NCBI RefSeq assembly: GCF_018613155.1 | Contig: NZ_JAGGQU010000032.1 | Span: 1-54,198, forward strand | Reading direction: 5' to 3' | DNA length: 54,198 bases | Source of the DNA: Bacillus sp. ISL-55 | Lineage (GTDB): Bacteria > Bacillota > Bacilli > Bacillales > Cytobacillaceae | Shown here: positions 24,614 to 33,140 of the stretch, piece by piece | Layout: the number at the start of each line of letters is the position of its first letter | Numbering within the stretch: the stretch's first letter is position 1 | Position numbers and translations under genes: made by a program | The notes under the pieces: generated by a model | The model's database searches: none | Told to the model about the DNA's origin: nothing | Seen by the model: the letters and a program-made list of their open reading frames with translations, nothing else

Positions 24614-26581
24614 TTATTTTAAGTAATTCTGAAAGGCTGGATCTGTAACGTCTTCCGACTGCAGTTCCATGCCTTTTGATGTATCAAGCTGTTCAAGAGC
24701 ATATTTTTGAAGCCCTGTAGTGCTGACTTGAACTAAGGAAAGAACATATATCTCTCCATTTTTCTGGTACATTTCTTCTGCTTCCCCGTTGATTAGATAA
24801 GAGCGGTCAACGAGGAAAGTTGAATAATCGTGCTTGAAGATATAATTGCTAATGCCAGAGTAGAAACGGTTCTCGTTCAGAACGAAGGCAAGATCCATAT
24901 ATGGAATTTCAAGTTCTGCAGCGTAGTCTAAATTCCCCTTAAATACATGACCCATATTGTTGAATAGATACTTACCATCCGGAGAGACTTTAATATTTGT
25001 AATGAAACCAAAATTACCTAAATCGTAATCACCGTGATAGGGAGAATCCTTGTACCCTGAGATATTCCCTTGAGAGATATAATATTCACTAATATCTCGA
25101 GGAGATACATCTGTATTAATAGCATATATTTTGCTTTCATTCGGGCTTAACTCCAGGTAGCTGCGCTGGCGTATCATCCTTGAAGAGACTTCTTCACCAG
25201 TCACCCCTGAGTAGCTCTTTAGCTCTGTCCATTGACCTGAGCCACCGGCAACATAGATGAATCCAAGTTGGTCAACAACAAGATCAAATGGATCAAGTGC
25301 GATTTCGAATTCATTTTCAAGTTCAAACGTTTCTGCATCAACGATGGCGATTCCGCCCGATTGCTCATCGAACCAATAATCATCATGTTCCCGATGCACG
25401 AGGGTAACGTAAATTTTATCGTTTGCTACATATAATTGTTCCGGCATGTCGGTAAACTGTATTGAACTGTGTTCACCAGTCACATAATTATAAGAATGCA
25501 AGCTGAAATCATCATCGCTTAGAGAATACAGTACAGGCCTAGTAGTATCCATTGCTGAGGCTATGATATTATGCTCAAAGGTTTTTAAAACCTTTGAATC
25601 GGGATGAAAGGTAAGCTCCATCACCGTCTCGGTGGAAACTGCATTTTCACCGCCAAGGATAAAATAACCTAAAAAACGATTTTTCTTAAAGTACTCTGAA
25701 GTTGCAGAAACTACTGTATCAGGTTGAGAGAGTATTATATTTGCGCCAAGCTTATGGGATAGTCCAGCTCCTGCTACTGCATCTGGATATTCCTCAGCCG
25801 TTGTGCTGGTACTCGTGCCTCGTACTATAATGACATGGTCAGTCAATGAAGCGTCGGCAGCAGCAAGGTTCGTCATATAACGGTTTTTACCGGAAATTCT
25901 TGTCACTGTTCTGCCTTGAGCTTCAAGTGCCTGGGCAACCTCTTTCCCGATTACACCTTCACCTCCGTATATCATTACTTCTTTAATATTCGAAGGCAAG
26001 TTGACTGGCAGATTGGTTTTATTTGCAAGATAAATAGGAAGTTGATTGATGGCAGAGTTACTTGAAGCGGACAAAGCGTCGGCAACAGCAAATCCATTGA
26101 CTACGATGGCTTTTGTTCCTAATGAACTTCCTGCTTCCTTATTAATATTGGCAGCTGTCTCAAAACGGTTCTTTCCGCTGATTCTGACAGGATCAATACC
26201 AAGCTGTTTCAGTTGATTTTCAACTGTACCGCTGATTGCTCCAGTACCGCCTAGTATATAAACGGTAGTAGCACCTAACCTGTCGATCTCATCAATCACT
26301 GATTGAGAGAGTTTAGTAGGATAGGTGAGTAAAATTGGCGCATCGGCGGCACCTGACAGGGAAGCGGAAGATAAGGCATCAGCCGGGTTGTCAGCGCGCG
26401 CAAGAATGACTGCATCAGCCTGCTCCCAGCTTGCATAAGAAATCTCTACCGAGGTTTCAATCCGATTTTTCCCCGCAATCCTCTCATAATTACTTGCCGC
26501 AGACGTGATAGAAGCAGTAGCAAAAAAGCTTGCCAGTGAAAATAAAAAGACTAGAAGAACAGAAAGCCTTAGCTTCGACAC
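24614..26581 (-). CDS. secreted CWB2-repeat protein with C-terminal beta-propeller
   Basis: 655 residues, GTG start at 26581 with TTGGAGG upstream. Signal peptide 1-29. Three CWB2 repeats lie at about 33-330 (ERIAGKNRIETSV, RISGKNRFETAAN, RISGKNRYMTNLA). The C-terminal half (about 340-640) has repeated YVTN/NHL-like blades (EQLYVANDKIYVTLV, GGIAIVDAETFELENEFE, FDLVVDQLGFIYVAGG, NIKVSPDGKYLFNN), so a beta-propeller is likely. It is probably a wall-attached binding protein; no active site is apparent. Fourth CWB2 protein in about 11.5 kb, with different repeat spacing from the others. Confidence 0.85.
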   Translation of the reverse strand: MSKLRLSVLLVFLFSLASFFATASITSAASNYERIAGKNRIETSVEISYASWEQADAVILARADNPADALSSASLSGAADAPILLTYPTKLSQSVIDEIDRLGATTVYILGGTGAISGTVENQLKQLGIDPVRISGKNRFETAANINKEAGSSLGTKAIVVNGFAVADALSASSNSAINQLPIYLANKTNLPVNLPSNIKEVMIYGGEGVIGKEVAQALEAQGRTVTRISGKNRYMTNLAAADASLTDHVIIVRGTSTSTTAEEYPDAVAGAGLSHKLGANIILSQPDTVVSATSEYFKKNRFLGYFILGGENAVSTETVMELTFHPDSKVLKTFEHNIIASAMDTTRPVLYSLSDDDFSLHSYNYVTGEHSSIQFTDMPEQLYVANDKIYVTLVHREHDDYWFDEQSGGIAIVDAETFELENEFEIALDPFDLVVDQLGFIYVAGGSGQWTELKSYSGVTGEEVSSRMIRQRSYLELSPNESKIYAINTDVSPRDISEYYISQGNISGYKDSPYHGDYDLGNFGFITNIKVSPDGKYLFNNMGHVFKGNLDYAAELEIPYMDLAFVLNENRFYSGISNYIFKHDYSTFLVDRSYLINGEAEEMYQKNGEIYVLSLVQVSTTGLQKYALEQLDTSKGMELQSEDVTDPAFQNYLK

Positions 26582-26706
26582 AAAAATTCCTCCAAATTAT
26601 TCATTTTTCTTGCATTATATTACTTCTATCAGCATTTTAGCAGAGACTTTTGTCTCCATTTTTATCCATTGATCAGAGTTTTTATCGTTACATGCTATTC
26701 CGGCAT

Positions 26707-26735
26707 TAAAAAAGCCCTTCCACATAGGGAAGAGC
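26707..26735 (-). terminator. intrinsic terminator of the SGNH hydrolase gene
   Basis: On the minus strand GCTCTTCC (26735-26728) pairs with GGAAGGGC (26721-26714; one U-G wobble), then TTTTTTAATG. Confidence 0.85.
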
Positions 26736-26751
26736 GTTGATATGAAAGGAA

Positions 26752-27555
26752 TTAATTTTTCGAAACCAAATAATCCAGCATATAATTCGCCCACAATTCA
26801 TGGCCCTGTTCATTTGGTGAACCGTTGGTTAAATAGTCATTCATCTCTTCTGAATCCAGTGCAGGCCATGCTGTCCAATGGTCAAGGTATGAGATGCCAT
26901 TTTCCTCTGTGTATTCCTTCAGGGCATCAACCTGAATCGGGTAATATTTCGCGTTATACAAAGGGTTTGGAGGTGTTAGGATAACGGCTGTATCCGCACT
27001 TACTTCTTCTATATGATTTAAAACAGTCTGGATATTGATCAGTGAATTTTCTGTGCCGACTCCATTCGTATTATCGTTTAAAGTGAATGGCTCAAAGATA
27101 ATCAGGTCAGCTTGCGATGATGCCAGCTCTTCCTGATTATTTTCTTGTACAAACTGTAGCGATGTCTTTTCAAATTCCATTATTTCGACCGTCAAGTTTT
27201 CTTCACCGAACGCCTGGATCAATCCTTCCTTCGTTAGGTAAGCCCAGCCAGTAGGTTCCTCTCCCAATGCCGAAGAACCGACGATTAAAATCTTGTAGGC
27301 GCGTCCTTCTTCCTGAGCCAGTTTGAAGGTCTCCGCTGCTTCTGCAGGCCAATTCTTTGTTAGTGACAGTAAATCTGCTCCCTCTTCTGCCACCTGATCT
27401 TTTTCTTCTGAACTTTTCTCAACGGGCTTCTCAGCCGCAGTATTTACGCTGGCTCCATCAACCTTAACAGCAGTCTTGTCGTTCCAATGGAAATTACCCC
27501 ATAGCAAGACCACTCCGCATAGGATTGCCAGGATTGTAGTTAAAAAGGATTTCAT
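26752..27555 (-). CDS. membrane-anchored SGNH/GDSL hydrolase
   Basis: 267 residues: an N-terminal membrane anchor (about 4-22), an acidic linker, then an SGNH fold (about 85-267). Block I is ILIVGSSALG with the nucleophile Ser at 94/95; block V is NEQGHELW with the catalytic His at about 252. Members of this family near polysaccharide loci act as O-acetyl esterases or acyltransferases. The gene is divergent from the ywqC-led exopolysaccharide operon, which suggests that it edits acetyl groups on that polymer; this is inference. Ribosome site TTGGAGG. Confidence 0.75.
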   Translation of the reverse strand: MKSFLTTILAILCGVVLLWGNFHWNDKTAVKVDGASVNTAAEKPVEKSSEEKDQVAEEGADLLSLTKNWPAEAAETFKLAQEEGRAYKILIVGSSALGEEPTGWAYLTKEGLIQAFGEENLTVEIMEFEKTSLQFVQENNQEELASSQADLIIFEPFTLNDNTNGVGTENSLINIQTVLNHIEEVSADTAVILTPPNPLYNAKYYPIQVDALKEYTEENGISYLDHWTAWPALDSEEMNDYLTNGSPNEQGHELWANYMLDYLVSKN

Positions 27556-27733
27556 AATTAACCTCCAAATATATTTATTTAACCAAGAATCTCATCTTAA
27601 ACTTTGAAAATAATTCCAATGCCAAAAAACCCCTATACGGCACTGTAATATCCTGTTAAATTAAGAAGTGGGATAAAAAAATTACAATATCATTAAAATT
27701 ATGACAAGAAAAACCAAAAAAAACAACAATTTA

Positions 27734-27742
27734 TGATATAAT
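27734..27742 (+). promoter_or_regulatory. extended -10 promoter of the exopolysaccharide operon
   Basis: TGATATAAT (27734-27742) is an exact extended -10 (TG-N-TATAAT), 36 bases before the ywqC start. No good -35 is present at 17 bases, as is usual for this class; an activator may be needed. Confidence 0.6.
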
Positions 27743-27778
27743 ACTTCATGTTTTAATTCAGAATTAATGGAGGAGCAA

Positions 27779-28522
27779 ATGGAAGAGACTATCAGCTTAA
27801 AGGAATTAATGCAGACATTAAGGAAAAGATTGAATTTGATTTTAGTAGTCACATTGATTGCAGTACTAATCAGCGGGATCATCAGTTTCTTTTTCCTGAC
27901 ACCCATATACCAGGCATCAACACAAATATTAGTCAACAAATCAAAGGATGACCAGGCGGCATATAGTGTCGGCGAAGTACAGACGAACTTGCAGTTAATC
28001 AATACGTATAACGTAATCATCAAGAGTTCAGCTATTTTGGAATTAGTAAGCAAAGAGCTGGATTTAAATATGGCAGCAAACGAACTGATGGGAAAAATTA
28101 ACGTTCAAAGTGAGCAGAATTCCCAGGTTGTAAATATTACTGTTCAAGATCCTGATGCCAAAAAGGCAGCAGATATTGCAAATAAAACGGCAGAAGTATT
28201 CCAAAGAGAAATCGTCACTCTCATGAATGTGGACAATGTTAACATCCTTGCGAAAGCAGCAGTAGTTGAAAATCAATCGCCGATCAAGCCTCAACCGCTT
28301 CTTAACATCGCAATCGCGTTAGTAGTCGGTTTGATGGCAGGTGTAGGTTTAGCATTCTTAATGGAATATCTTGATAACACAATCAAGACAGAACAAGATG
28401 TGGAAAAAGTTCTTGGCATGCCAGTTCTCGGTGTCATTGCGACGATTGGTGACACGAAGGATAGAAGCAGCCGGCAGGAAAGCAATAGCAGGATGAGAGG
28501 TGAGTCCCTTGGCTCTAAATAA
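27779..28522 (+). CDS. ywqC: Wzz-type chain-length regulator / BY-kinase modulator
   Basis: 247 residues from ATG 27779 (GGAGGAG just upstream; an in-frame ATG at 27767 lies before that site). Two membrane helices (about 20-42 and 172-195) flank an extracytoplasmic Wzz domain (IYQASTQILVNKSK, TNLQLINTYNVIIKS). The cytoplasmic tail would activate the neighbouring tyrosine kinase. The sequence closely matches B. subtilis YwqC as I recall it. First gene of the exopolysaccharide operon; the kinase gene overlaps its end. Confidence 0.9.
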   Translation: MEETISLKELMQTLRKRLNLILVVTLIAVLISGIISFFFLTPIYQASTQILVNKSKDDQAAYSVGEVQTNLQLINTYNVIIKSSAILELVSKELDLNMAANELMGKINVQSEQNSQVVNITVQDPDAKKAADIANKTAEVFQREIVTLMNVDNVNILAKAAVVENQSPIKPQPLLNIAIALVVGLMAGVGLAFLMEYLDNTIKTEQDVEKVLGMPVLGVIATIGDTKDRSSRQESNSRMRGESLGSK

Positions 28523-29216
28523 GAAAACAACAAAGAAGAAACTGATGGACAACAAAAGAAAGCTGATTACAAAGCTGGATCCGAAATCACCGATTTCAGA
28601 GCAGTACAGAACAATCAGGACAAATATCCACTTTTCTTCTATTGATAATGAAATTACTACGTTAATGGTAACATCCACTGGACCAGGGGAAGGAAAGTCA
28701 ACGACTGCAGCTAACCTTGCCGTGACATTTGCCCAGCAGGGTAAACAAGTTTTGATTGTTGATGCAGATATGAGAAAGCCGACTGTTCACTATACTTTTA
28801 ATCAAACGAACTCTGTAGGCTTAACTAGTGTATTGACTAACCAAACTCCAATGTTGGATGCGGTTAAACTGACGGATGTTGCGAACCTTATGGTGCTTTC
28901 AAGTGGGCCAATTCCTCCGAATCCATCTGAGTTATTGTCATCAAGAGCAATGCAGCACTTTATTGAAGAAGCTTCAAAGAACTTCTCTGTGATTCTATTT
29001 GACACACCTCCAGTCCTTGCAGTGACGGATGCGCAAATTCTTGCGAATCAATGTGACGGAACGATTCTTGTCGTGAGCTCTGGCAAGACGGAACAAGAGC
29101 AAGCTGTTAAAGCGAAAGATCTGCTCAATGCAGCGAAGGGTAAGCTTCTTGGAGTGGTGCTCAACAATAAAAAGATGGACGGAAATGAACAATATTATTA
29201 CTACGGGACGAATTGA
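28509..29216 (+). CDS. ywqD: bacterial tyrosine kinase (BY-kinase), CpsD/CapB family
   Basis: 235 residues from TTG 28509, chosen because the product then begins MALNKK, like YwqD, and GAGAGGTGAG lies upstream. Walker A TGPGEGKST (about 57-65), Walker A' VDADMRKP (about 84-91), Walker B VILFDTPP, and a C-terminal Tyr cluster (QYYYYG), which is the autophosphorylation site. It needs YwqC for activity and probably controls polymer length and UDP-glucose dehydrogenase activity by phosphorylation. It overlaps ywqC by 14 bases. Confidence 0.92.
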   Translation: MALNKKTTKKKLMDNKRKLITKLDPKSPISEQYRTIRTNIHFSSIDNEITTLMVTSTGPGEGKSTTAANLAVTFAQQGKQVLIVDADMRKPTVHYTFNQTNSVGLTSVLTNQTPMLDAVKLTDVANLMVLSSGPIPPNPSELLSSRAMQHFIEEASKNFSVILFDTPPVLAVTDAQILANQCDGTILVVSSGKTEQEQAVKAKDLLNAAKGKLLGVVLNNKKMDGNEQYYYYGTN

Positions 29217-29314
29217 CACGATTCGACAAAAACATCCCCTTGTAGGTATAGTAATAGCATGCTAGTATTATAAAAGTCTTAAAAAATTTACATTTAAAAG
29301 GAAGGGGATTAGCG

Positions 29315-30079
29315 ATGATTGACATACATTGTCACATATTGCCGGGAATTGACGATGGAGCCCAGAGTATGGAAGATACGATCAAAATGGCGCGTGCAGC
29401 CGTCGATGAAGGAATTCATACAATCATCGCCACTCCTCACCATAAAAATAGTAAATACGATAACCCAAAGGAATTGATCATTCCTAAAGTAGAAGAAGTA
29501 AATCAGGCATTAACTAGCGAGGGAATTGACCTGAAGATCCTCCCCGGCCAGGAAGTACGGTTATATGGGGAAGTGATTGAAGGGATCGAAAATAACGAGA
29601 TATTGAGTCTAAACCATACTCAATATGTATTTGTCGAGTTTCCTTCGAACCATGTTCCGAGGTATGCAGAAACACTTCTGTTCGACTTGCAGCTAAAAGA
29701 AATCACGCCAATCATAGTCCACCCTGAGAGAAACCAGGAAATCATTGAACGCCCTGAAGTACTATATAATCTTGTGAAAAAGGGCGCGCTGACACAGGTG
29801 ACAGCTTCAAGCGTGAGCGGACATTTCGGCAAGAAAATAAGAAACTTCTCATTCCAATTAATTGAAGCCAATCTTACTCACTTTATTGCGTCAGATGCTC
29901 ATAATGTGGGAAGTAGAGGCTTCAAGATGGCAGAAACGATGGATATAATTCAATCAAAATACGGGATCGACCTAGTCTACTTCTTTCAAGAAAACGCAGA
30001 GTTATTGGTACAAGGGAATCATGTCTACCAGGACACTCCGGAACCAATTAAAAAGAAAAAGTTCCTCGGGATTTTTTAA
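29315..30079 (+). CDS. ywqE: CpsB/CapC-family PHP tyrosine-protein phosphatase
   Basis: 254 residues, PHP fold. The N-terminal IDIHCHILPGIDDGA carries the HxH metal pair; further ligands are in TPHH, VHPERN and SDAHN. It removes phosphate from the kinase YwqD and its targets, completing the ywqC-ywqD-ywqE phosphorylation switch of capsule loci. Start ATG with AAGGGGATTAGCG upstream. The 98-base gap before it has no terminator. Followed by the EAR RNA. Confidence 0.92.
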   Translation: MIDIHCHILPGIDDGAQSMEDTIKMARAAVDEGIHTIIATPHHKNSKYDNPKELIIPKVEEVNQALTSEGIDLKILPGQEVRLYGEVIEGIENNEILSLNHTQYVFVEFPSNHVPRYAETLLFDLQLKEITPIIVHPERNQEIIERPEVLYNLVKKGALTQVTASSVSGHFGKKIRNFSFQLIEANLTHFIASDAHNVGSRGFKMAETMDIIQSKYGIDLVYFFQENAELLVQGNHVYQDTPEPIKKKKFLGIF

Positions 30080-30111
30080 ATATCAACCAGATTTAACATA
30101 CAATTAGTCAG

Positions 30112-30239
30112 AAGAACTGACCGGCGATGCCTCCTGCCCGTTACCAATGGAGGCACTCGACCACGCTGTGGGATACAAAGTTGTACTCCTTAGACACTTC
30201 GGTTGTCAATAGTGTGGTGTGAGGGTGGGTTAGATGCCC
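30112..30239 (+). ncRNA. EAR (eps-associated RNA) antitermination element
   Basis: A 128-base structured stretch between the kinase/phosphatase genes and the epsC-like gene, the place where the EAR element lies in the B. subtilis eps operon (between epsB and epsC). TGCCTCC (30128-30134) pairs with GGAGGCA (30149-30155), a UUCG loop is closed by GACAC/GUUGUC near 30192-30207, and the 3' part is G-rich (GTGTGGTGTGAGGGTGGG). EAR allows RNA polymerase to pass distal terminators in long biofilm/capsule operons. The call rests on position, size and structure; exact edges are approximate. Confidence 0.75.
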
Positions 30240-30260
30240 AATAATTTTAATATTGAAGAT

Positions 30261-30318
30261 AGATATCTAATGAAAGTGCATGTCAAGACACATGGATTTC
30301 CATTAGATATTTATTTTG
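30261..30318 (+). terminator. long terminator-like hairpin just after EAR
   Basis: ATATCTAATG (30263-30272) pairs with CATTAGATAT (30301-30310), with further pairing inside (GAAA/TTTC and CATGT/ACATG), followed by TTATTTTG. It stands between the EAR RNA and the epsC start, where a terminator would be the natural target of EAR-mediated readthrough. Confidence 0.65.
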
Positions 30319-30369
30319 TCAGTGAGCCTTTAGCAAAGGAAAGTGTTAATTATGAAAAGGGGGAATATG

Positions 30370-32190
30370 ATGAGTTACCATAAACGGTTATTAGCTTTAG
30401 CTGGTCTTGATTCATTGATTGTGTTATCAGCAATTTACTTAAGTTACATACCACTTCATCCATCACTTGAAACCTTCAGTTACGAAAATCTTTTTATAAG
30501 TGCGATTGTCCTGGTTAGCAGCTATCATTTATTCGCGTCACTCTTACAGCTTTATAATAAGGCCTGGGAATATGCGAGCATTGGTGAACTAGTGAGCATT
30601 TTTAGGGCGGTATCTCTTGCGGTCCTGACAGTAGCGGTATTCCAATTCGCATTTGGATTGCCGTTTTATGGGAGAGTGCTATTTAGTACATGGTCAATTC
30701 TCGTGTTAATGATTGGTGGGTCACGCTTCGTATGGAGGATATATCGTGACAGATATATCAAGCCTGATCAGGATACTAAGCGAGTATTGGTCGTAGGTGC
30801 TGGGCAGGCTGGGACATTGTTGGCAAGGCAACTGAAGAACAACCCCGAGCTCGGTATGGTATCAGCAGCTTTTATCGATGATGACCCACGTAAATACAAG
30901 CTGCATATTTTGGGGGTTCCTGTAACAGGAACATCTACAGATATTGTAGCGGCTGTAGAAAAATATCAAATTGATAAAATCGTCATTGCTATACCTTCAT
31001 TAAAAAAGGAAGAACTAAATCGTATCTTTGAAGAATGCGCGAAAACGAATATCAAGACACAAATCATGCCAAAGATTGAAGACGTCATGCTTGGAAAAGT
31101 ATCCGTCAGCCAGTTCCGCGATGTGGAAGTGGAAGATCTGCTTGGGCGTGAGCCAATCAAGCTGGATATCGAGGGTATCTCTGAATATGTTACTGGTAAA
31201 ACAGTTCTAGTGACGGGAGCTGGTGGATCGATAGGATCAGAGATTTGTCGCCAAATCTGCCGTTTCAACCCTGAAAAACTAGTGCTTGTAGGACACGGAG
31301 AGAACAGTATCTATACCATTGATATGGAGCTGAGAAATCAATATGGCAAGGTCATCGAGATTATTCCCGTCATTGGTGATGTCCAGGACCGTGATCGGAT
31401 GTTTGAAGTAATGGAAGAATATAAACCGAATGTTGTCTATCATGCCGCTGCACATAAGCATGTGCCATTGATGGAGTACAACCCTAGAGAAGCGGTAAAG
31501 AACAATGTGTTCGGAACAAGGAATACCGCAGAAGCAGCGGATACTTTTGGTGTGGAAACATTTGTACTGGTCTCTACTGACAAAGCTGTAAACCCTACAA
31601 ACGTGATGGGCTCAACGAAGCGAATTGCTGAGATGATTATCCAGCAGTTGGATCAGCACAGCAAGACAAAGTTTGTTGCTGTCCGTTTCGGAAACGTACT
31701 TGGCAGCCGGGGAAGTGTTATCCCGTTATTTAAAAAACAAATCCAGGCTGGCGGACCGGTTACGGTGACCCATCCTGATATGACAAGATACTTCATGACG
31801 ATCCCTGAAGCATCACGACTCGTTATCCAAGCCGGATCACTTGCCCGTGGCGGGGAGATATTCGTCCTGGATATGGGTGAGCCGGTCAAAATTACAGACC
31901 TAGCGAAAAACTTGATTAGATTGTCGGGATATACAATAGAAGAGATTGGAATCAAGTATTCTGGGTTGAGACCCGGAGAAAAGATGTTTGAAGAGTTGTT
32001 AAATGAAAAAGAAATACATCCAGAGCCGATATTTCCAAAGATTTTCATTGGGAAAGCTGTGTTAGATCAGGAAGAAGAAATCACTTACCTTCTAGAGCGA
32101 TTTGAGAATTTTAATTCTCAACAACTTAAAGAGTATGTCATCAATTTAGCGAATCGGAAAAAGAACAAAATCTTCTTGGTGGCAAAGTAA
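30370..32190 (+). CDS. membrane-bound UDP-GlcNAc 4,6-dehydratase-type polysaccharide protein (EpsC/CapD/WbpM)
   Basis: About 606 residues. Start taken at ATG 30370 (AAAAGGGGG upstream); ATG 30367 and 30352 are alternatives. Four N-terminal membrane helices, a first Rossmann-like domain (VLVVGAGQAGTLLA), then the SDR dehydratase domain with the cofactor loop VTGAGGSIGSEI and the atypical active site NPTNVMGSTK, where Met replaces the usual Tyr. These enzymes convert UDP-GlcNAc to a UDP-4-keto-6-deoxy sugar, the first step to bacillosamine- or FucNAc-type sugars. No dedicated aminotransferase of the sugar type is present; the class IV enzyme downstream is a different fold. Confidence 0.9.
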   Translation: MSYHKRLLALAGLDSLIVLSAIYLSYIPLHPSLETFSYENLFISAIVLVSSYHLFASLLQLYNKAWEYASIGELVSIFRAVSLAVLTVAVFQFAFGLPFYGRVLFSTWSILVLMIGGSRFVWRIYRDRYIKPDQDTKRVLVVGAGQAGTLLARQLKNNPELGMVSAAFIDDDPRKYKLHILGVPVTGTSTDIVAAVEKYQIDKIVIAIPSLKKEELNRIFEECAKTNIKTQIMPKIEDVMLGKVSVSQFRDVEVEDLLGREPIKLDIEGISEYVTGKTVLVTGAGGSIGSEICRQICRFNPEKLVLVGHGENSIYTIDMELRNQYGKVIEIIPVIGDVQDRDRMFEVMEEYKPNVVYHAAAHKHVPLMEYNPREAVKNNVFGTRNTAEAADTFGVETFVLVSTDKAVNPTNVMGSTKRIAEMIIQQLDQHSKTKFVAVRFGNVLGSRGSVIPLFKKQIQAGGPVTVTHPDMTRYFMTIPEASRLVIQAGSLARGGEIFVLDMGEPVKITDLAKNLIRLSGYTIEEIGIKYSGLRPGEKMFEELLNEKEIHPEPIFPKIFIGKAVLDQEEEITYLLERFENFNSQQLKEYVINLANRKKNKIFLVAK

Positions 32191-32205
32191 TAAGGGGGCA
32201 AAAAA

Positions 32206-33087
32206 ATGAAAAAAGTTAGAAAGGCAATTATTCCGGCAGCAGGCTTAGGGACTAGATTCTTGCCGGCAACGAAAGCAATGCCAAAGGAAATGCTTCCAAT
32301 TGTTGATAAGCCGACAATTCAATATATAGTTGAAGAGGCAATTGCATCTGGTATTGAGGATATTATCATAGTAACTGGTAAGGGAAAGCGCGCGATTGAG
32401 GATCATTTTGACTTTGCCCATGAGCTTGAACAGAATCTTTTGGAAAAAGGTAAGTTGGATATTCTTGAGAAGGTTCGGTATTCTACCAATCTAGCGGACA
32501 TTCATTATATTAGGCAGAAGGAACCTAAAGGTCTAGGGCATGCAGTATGGTGTGCAAGAAACTTTATTGGTGATGAACCATTTGCCGTTCTCCTTGGTGA
32601 TGATATCGTTCAGAGTGAGACTCCGTGTTTGCGTCAGCTTATTGAACAGTACGAAGAAACTCATTCTTCTGTGATTGGTGTGCAAACAGTACCAGATGAG
32701 GAAACTCATCGTTACGGAATTGTTGAACCTGCGGTTCAGAGCGGAAGAAGGTATCGGGTTGAGAATTTTGTTGAAAAGCCTGCACCAGGAACAGCACCGT
32801 CTAATCTTGCGATTATGGGCAGATATGTTCTAACTCCAGAAATATTTATGTTCTTGAATCAAATGGAGACTGGTGCTGGTGGGGAAATTCAGTTGACAGA
32901 TGCAATACAGAAGTTAAATCAAATCCAACGAGTGTTTGCCTATGATTTTGAGGGCAAGCGATATGATGTTGGGGAGAAGATTGGGTTCGTGAAGACTACT
33001 GTGGAGTTTGCGTTGAAGAATGAAGAGCTTCGATCTGAGTTGCTTGCTTATCTTGAGGAGGTTATGTCAAAGGAAAAAGTTCAATAA
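32206..33087 (+). CDS. galU: UTP-glucose-1-phosphate uridylyltransferase
   Basis: 293 residues, full family length. Nucleotide-binding loop [20 protein letters not shown] (about 11-30), acceptor motifs LLGDDI and VEKP, and the ending [19 protein letters not shown] typical of Bacillus GtaB/YngB proteins. It makes UDP-glucose for the dehydrogenase and epimerases encoded later in this locus. Ribosome site AAGGGGG. It follows epsC by 15 bases and is followed by a terminator. Confidence 0.95.
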   Translation: MKKVRKAIIPAAGLGTRFLPATKAMPKEMLPIVDKPTIQYIVEEAIASGIEDIIIVTGKGKRAIEDHFDFAHELEQNLLEKGKLDILEKVRYSTNLADIHYIRQKEPKGLGHAVWCARNFIGDEPFAVLLGDDIVQSETPCLRQLIEQYEETHSSVIGVQTVPDEETHRYGIVEPAVQSGRRYRVENFVEKPAPGTAPSNLAIMGRYVLTPEIFMFLNQMETGAGGEIQLTDAIQKLNQIQRVFAYDFEGKRYDVGEKIGFVKTTVEFALKNEELRSELLAYLEEVMSKEKVQ

Positions 33088-33096
33088 TATCCAATT

Positions 33097-33140
33097 ACCC
33101 GGGTTCATTTTTAGTTTACATGGATCCGGGGTGTTTTTTT
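33097..33140 (+). terminator. intrinsic terminator after galU
   Basis: ACCCGG and CCGGGGT (one bulged G) pair across a long loop, followed by GTTTTTTTG. It divides the conserved front of the locus from the glycosyltransferase block unless EAR-dependent readthrough occurs. Confidence 0.7.
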
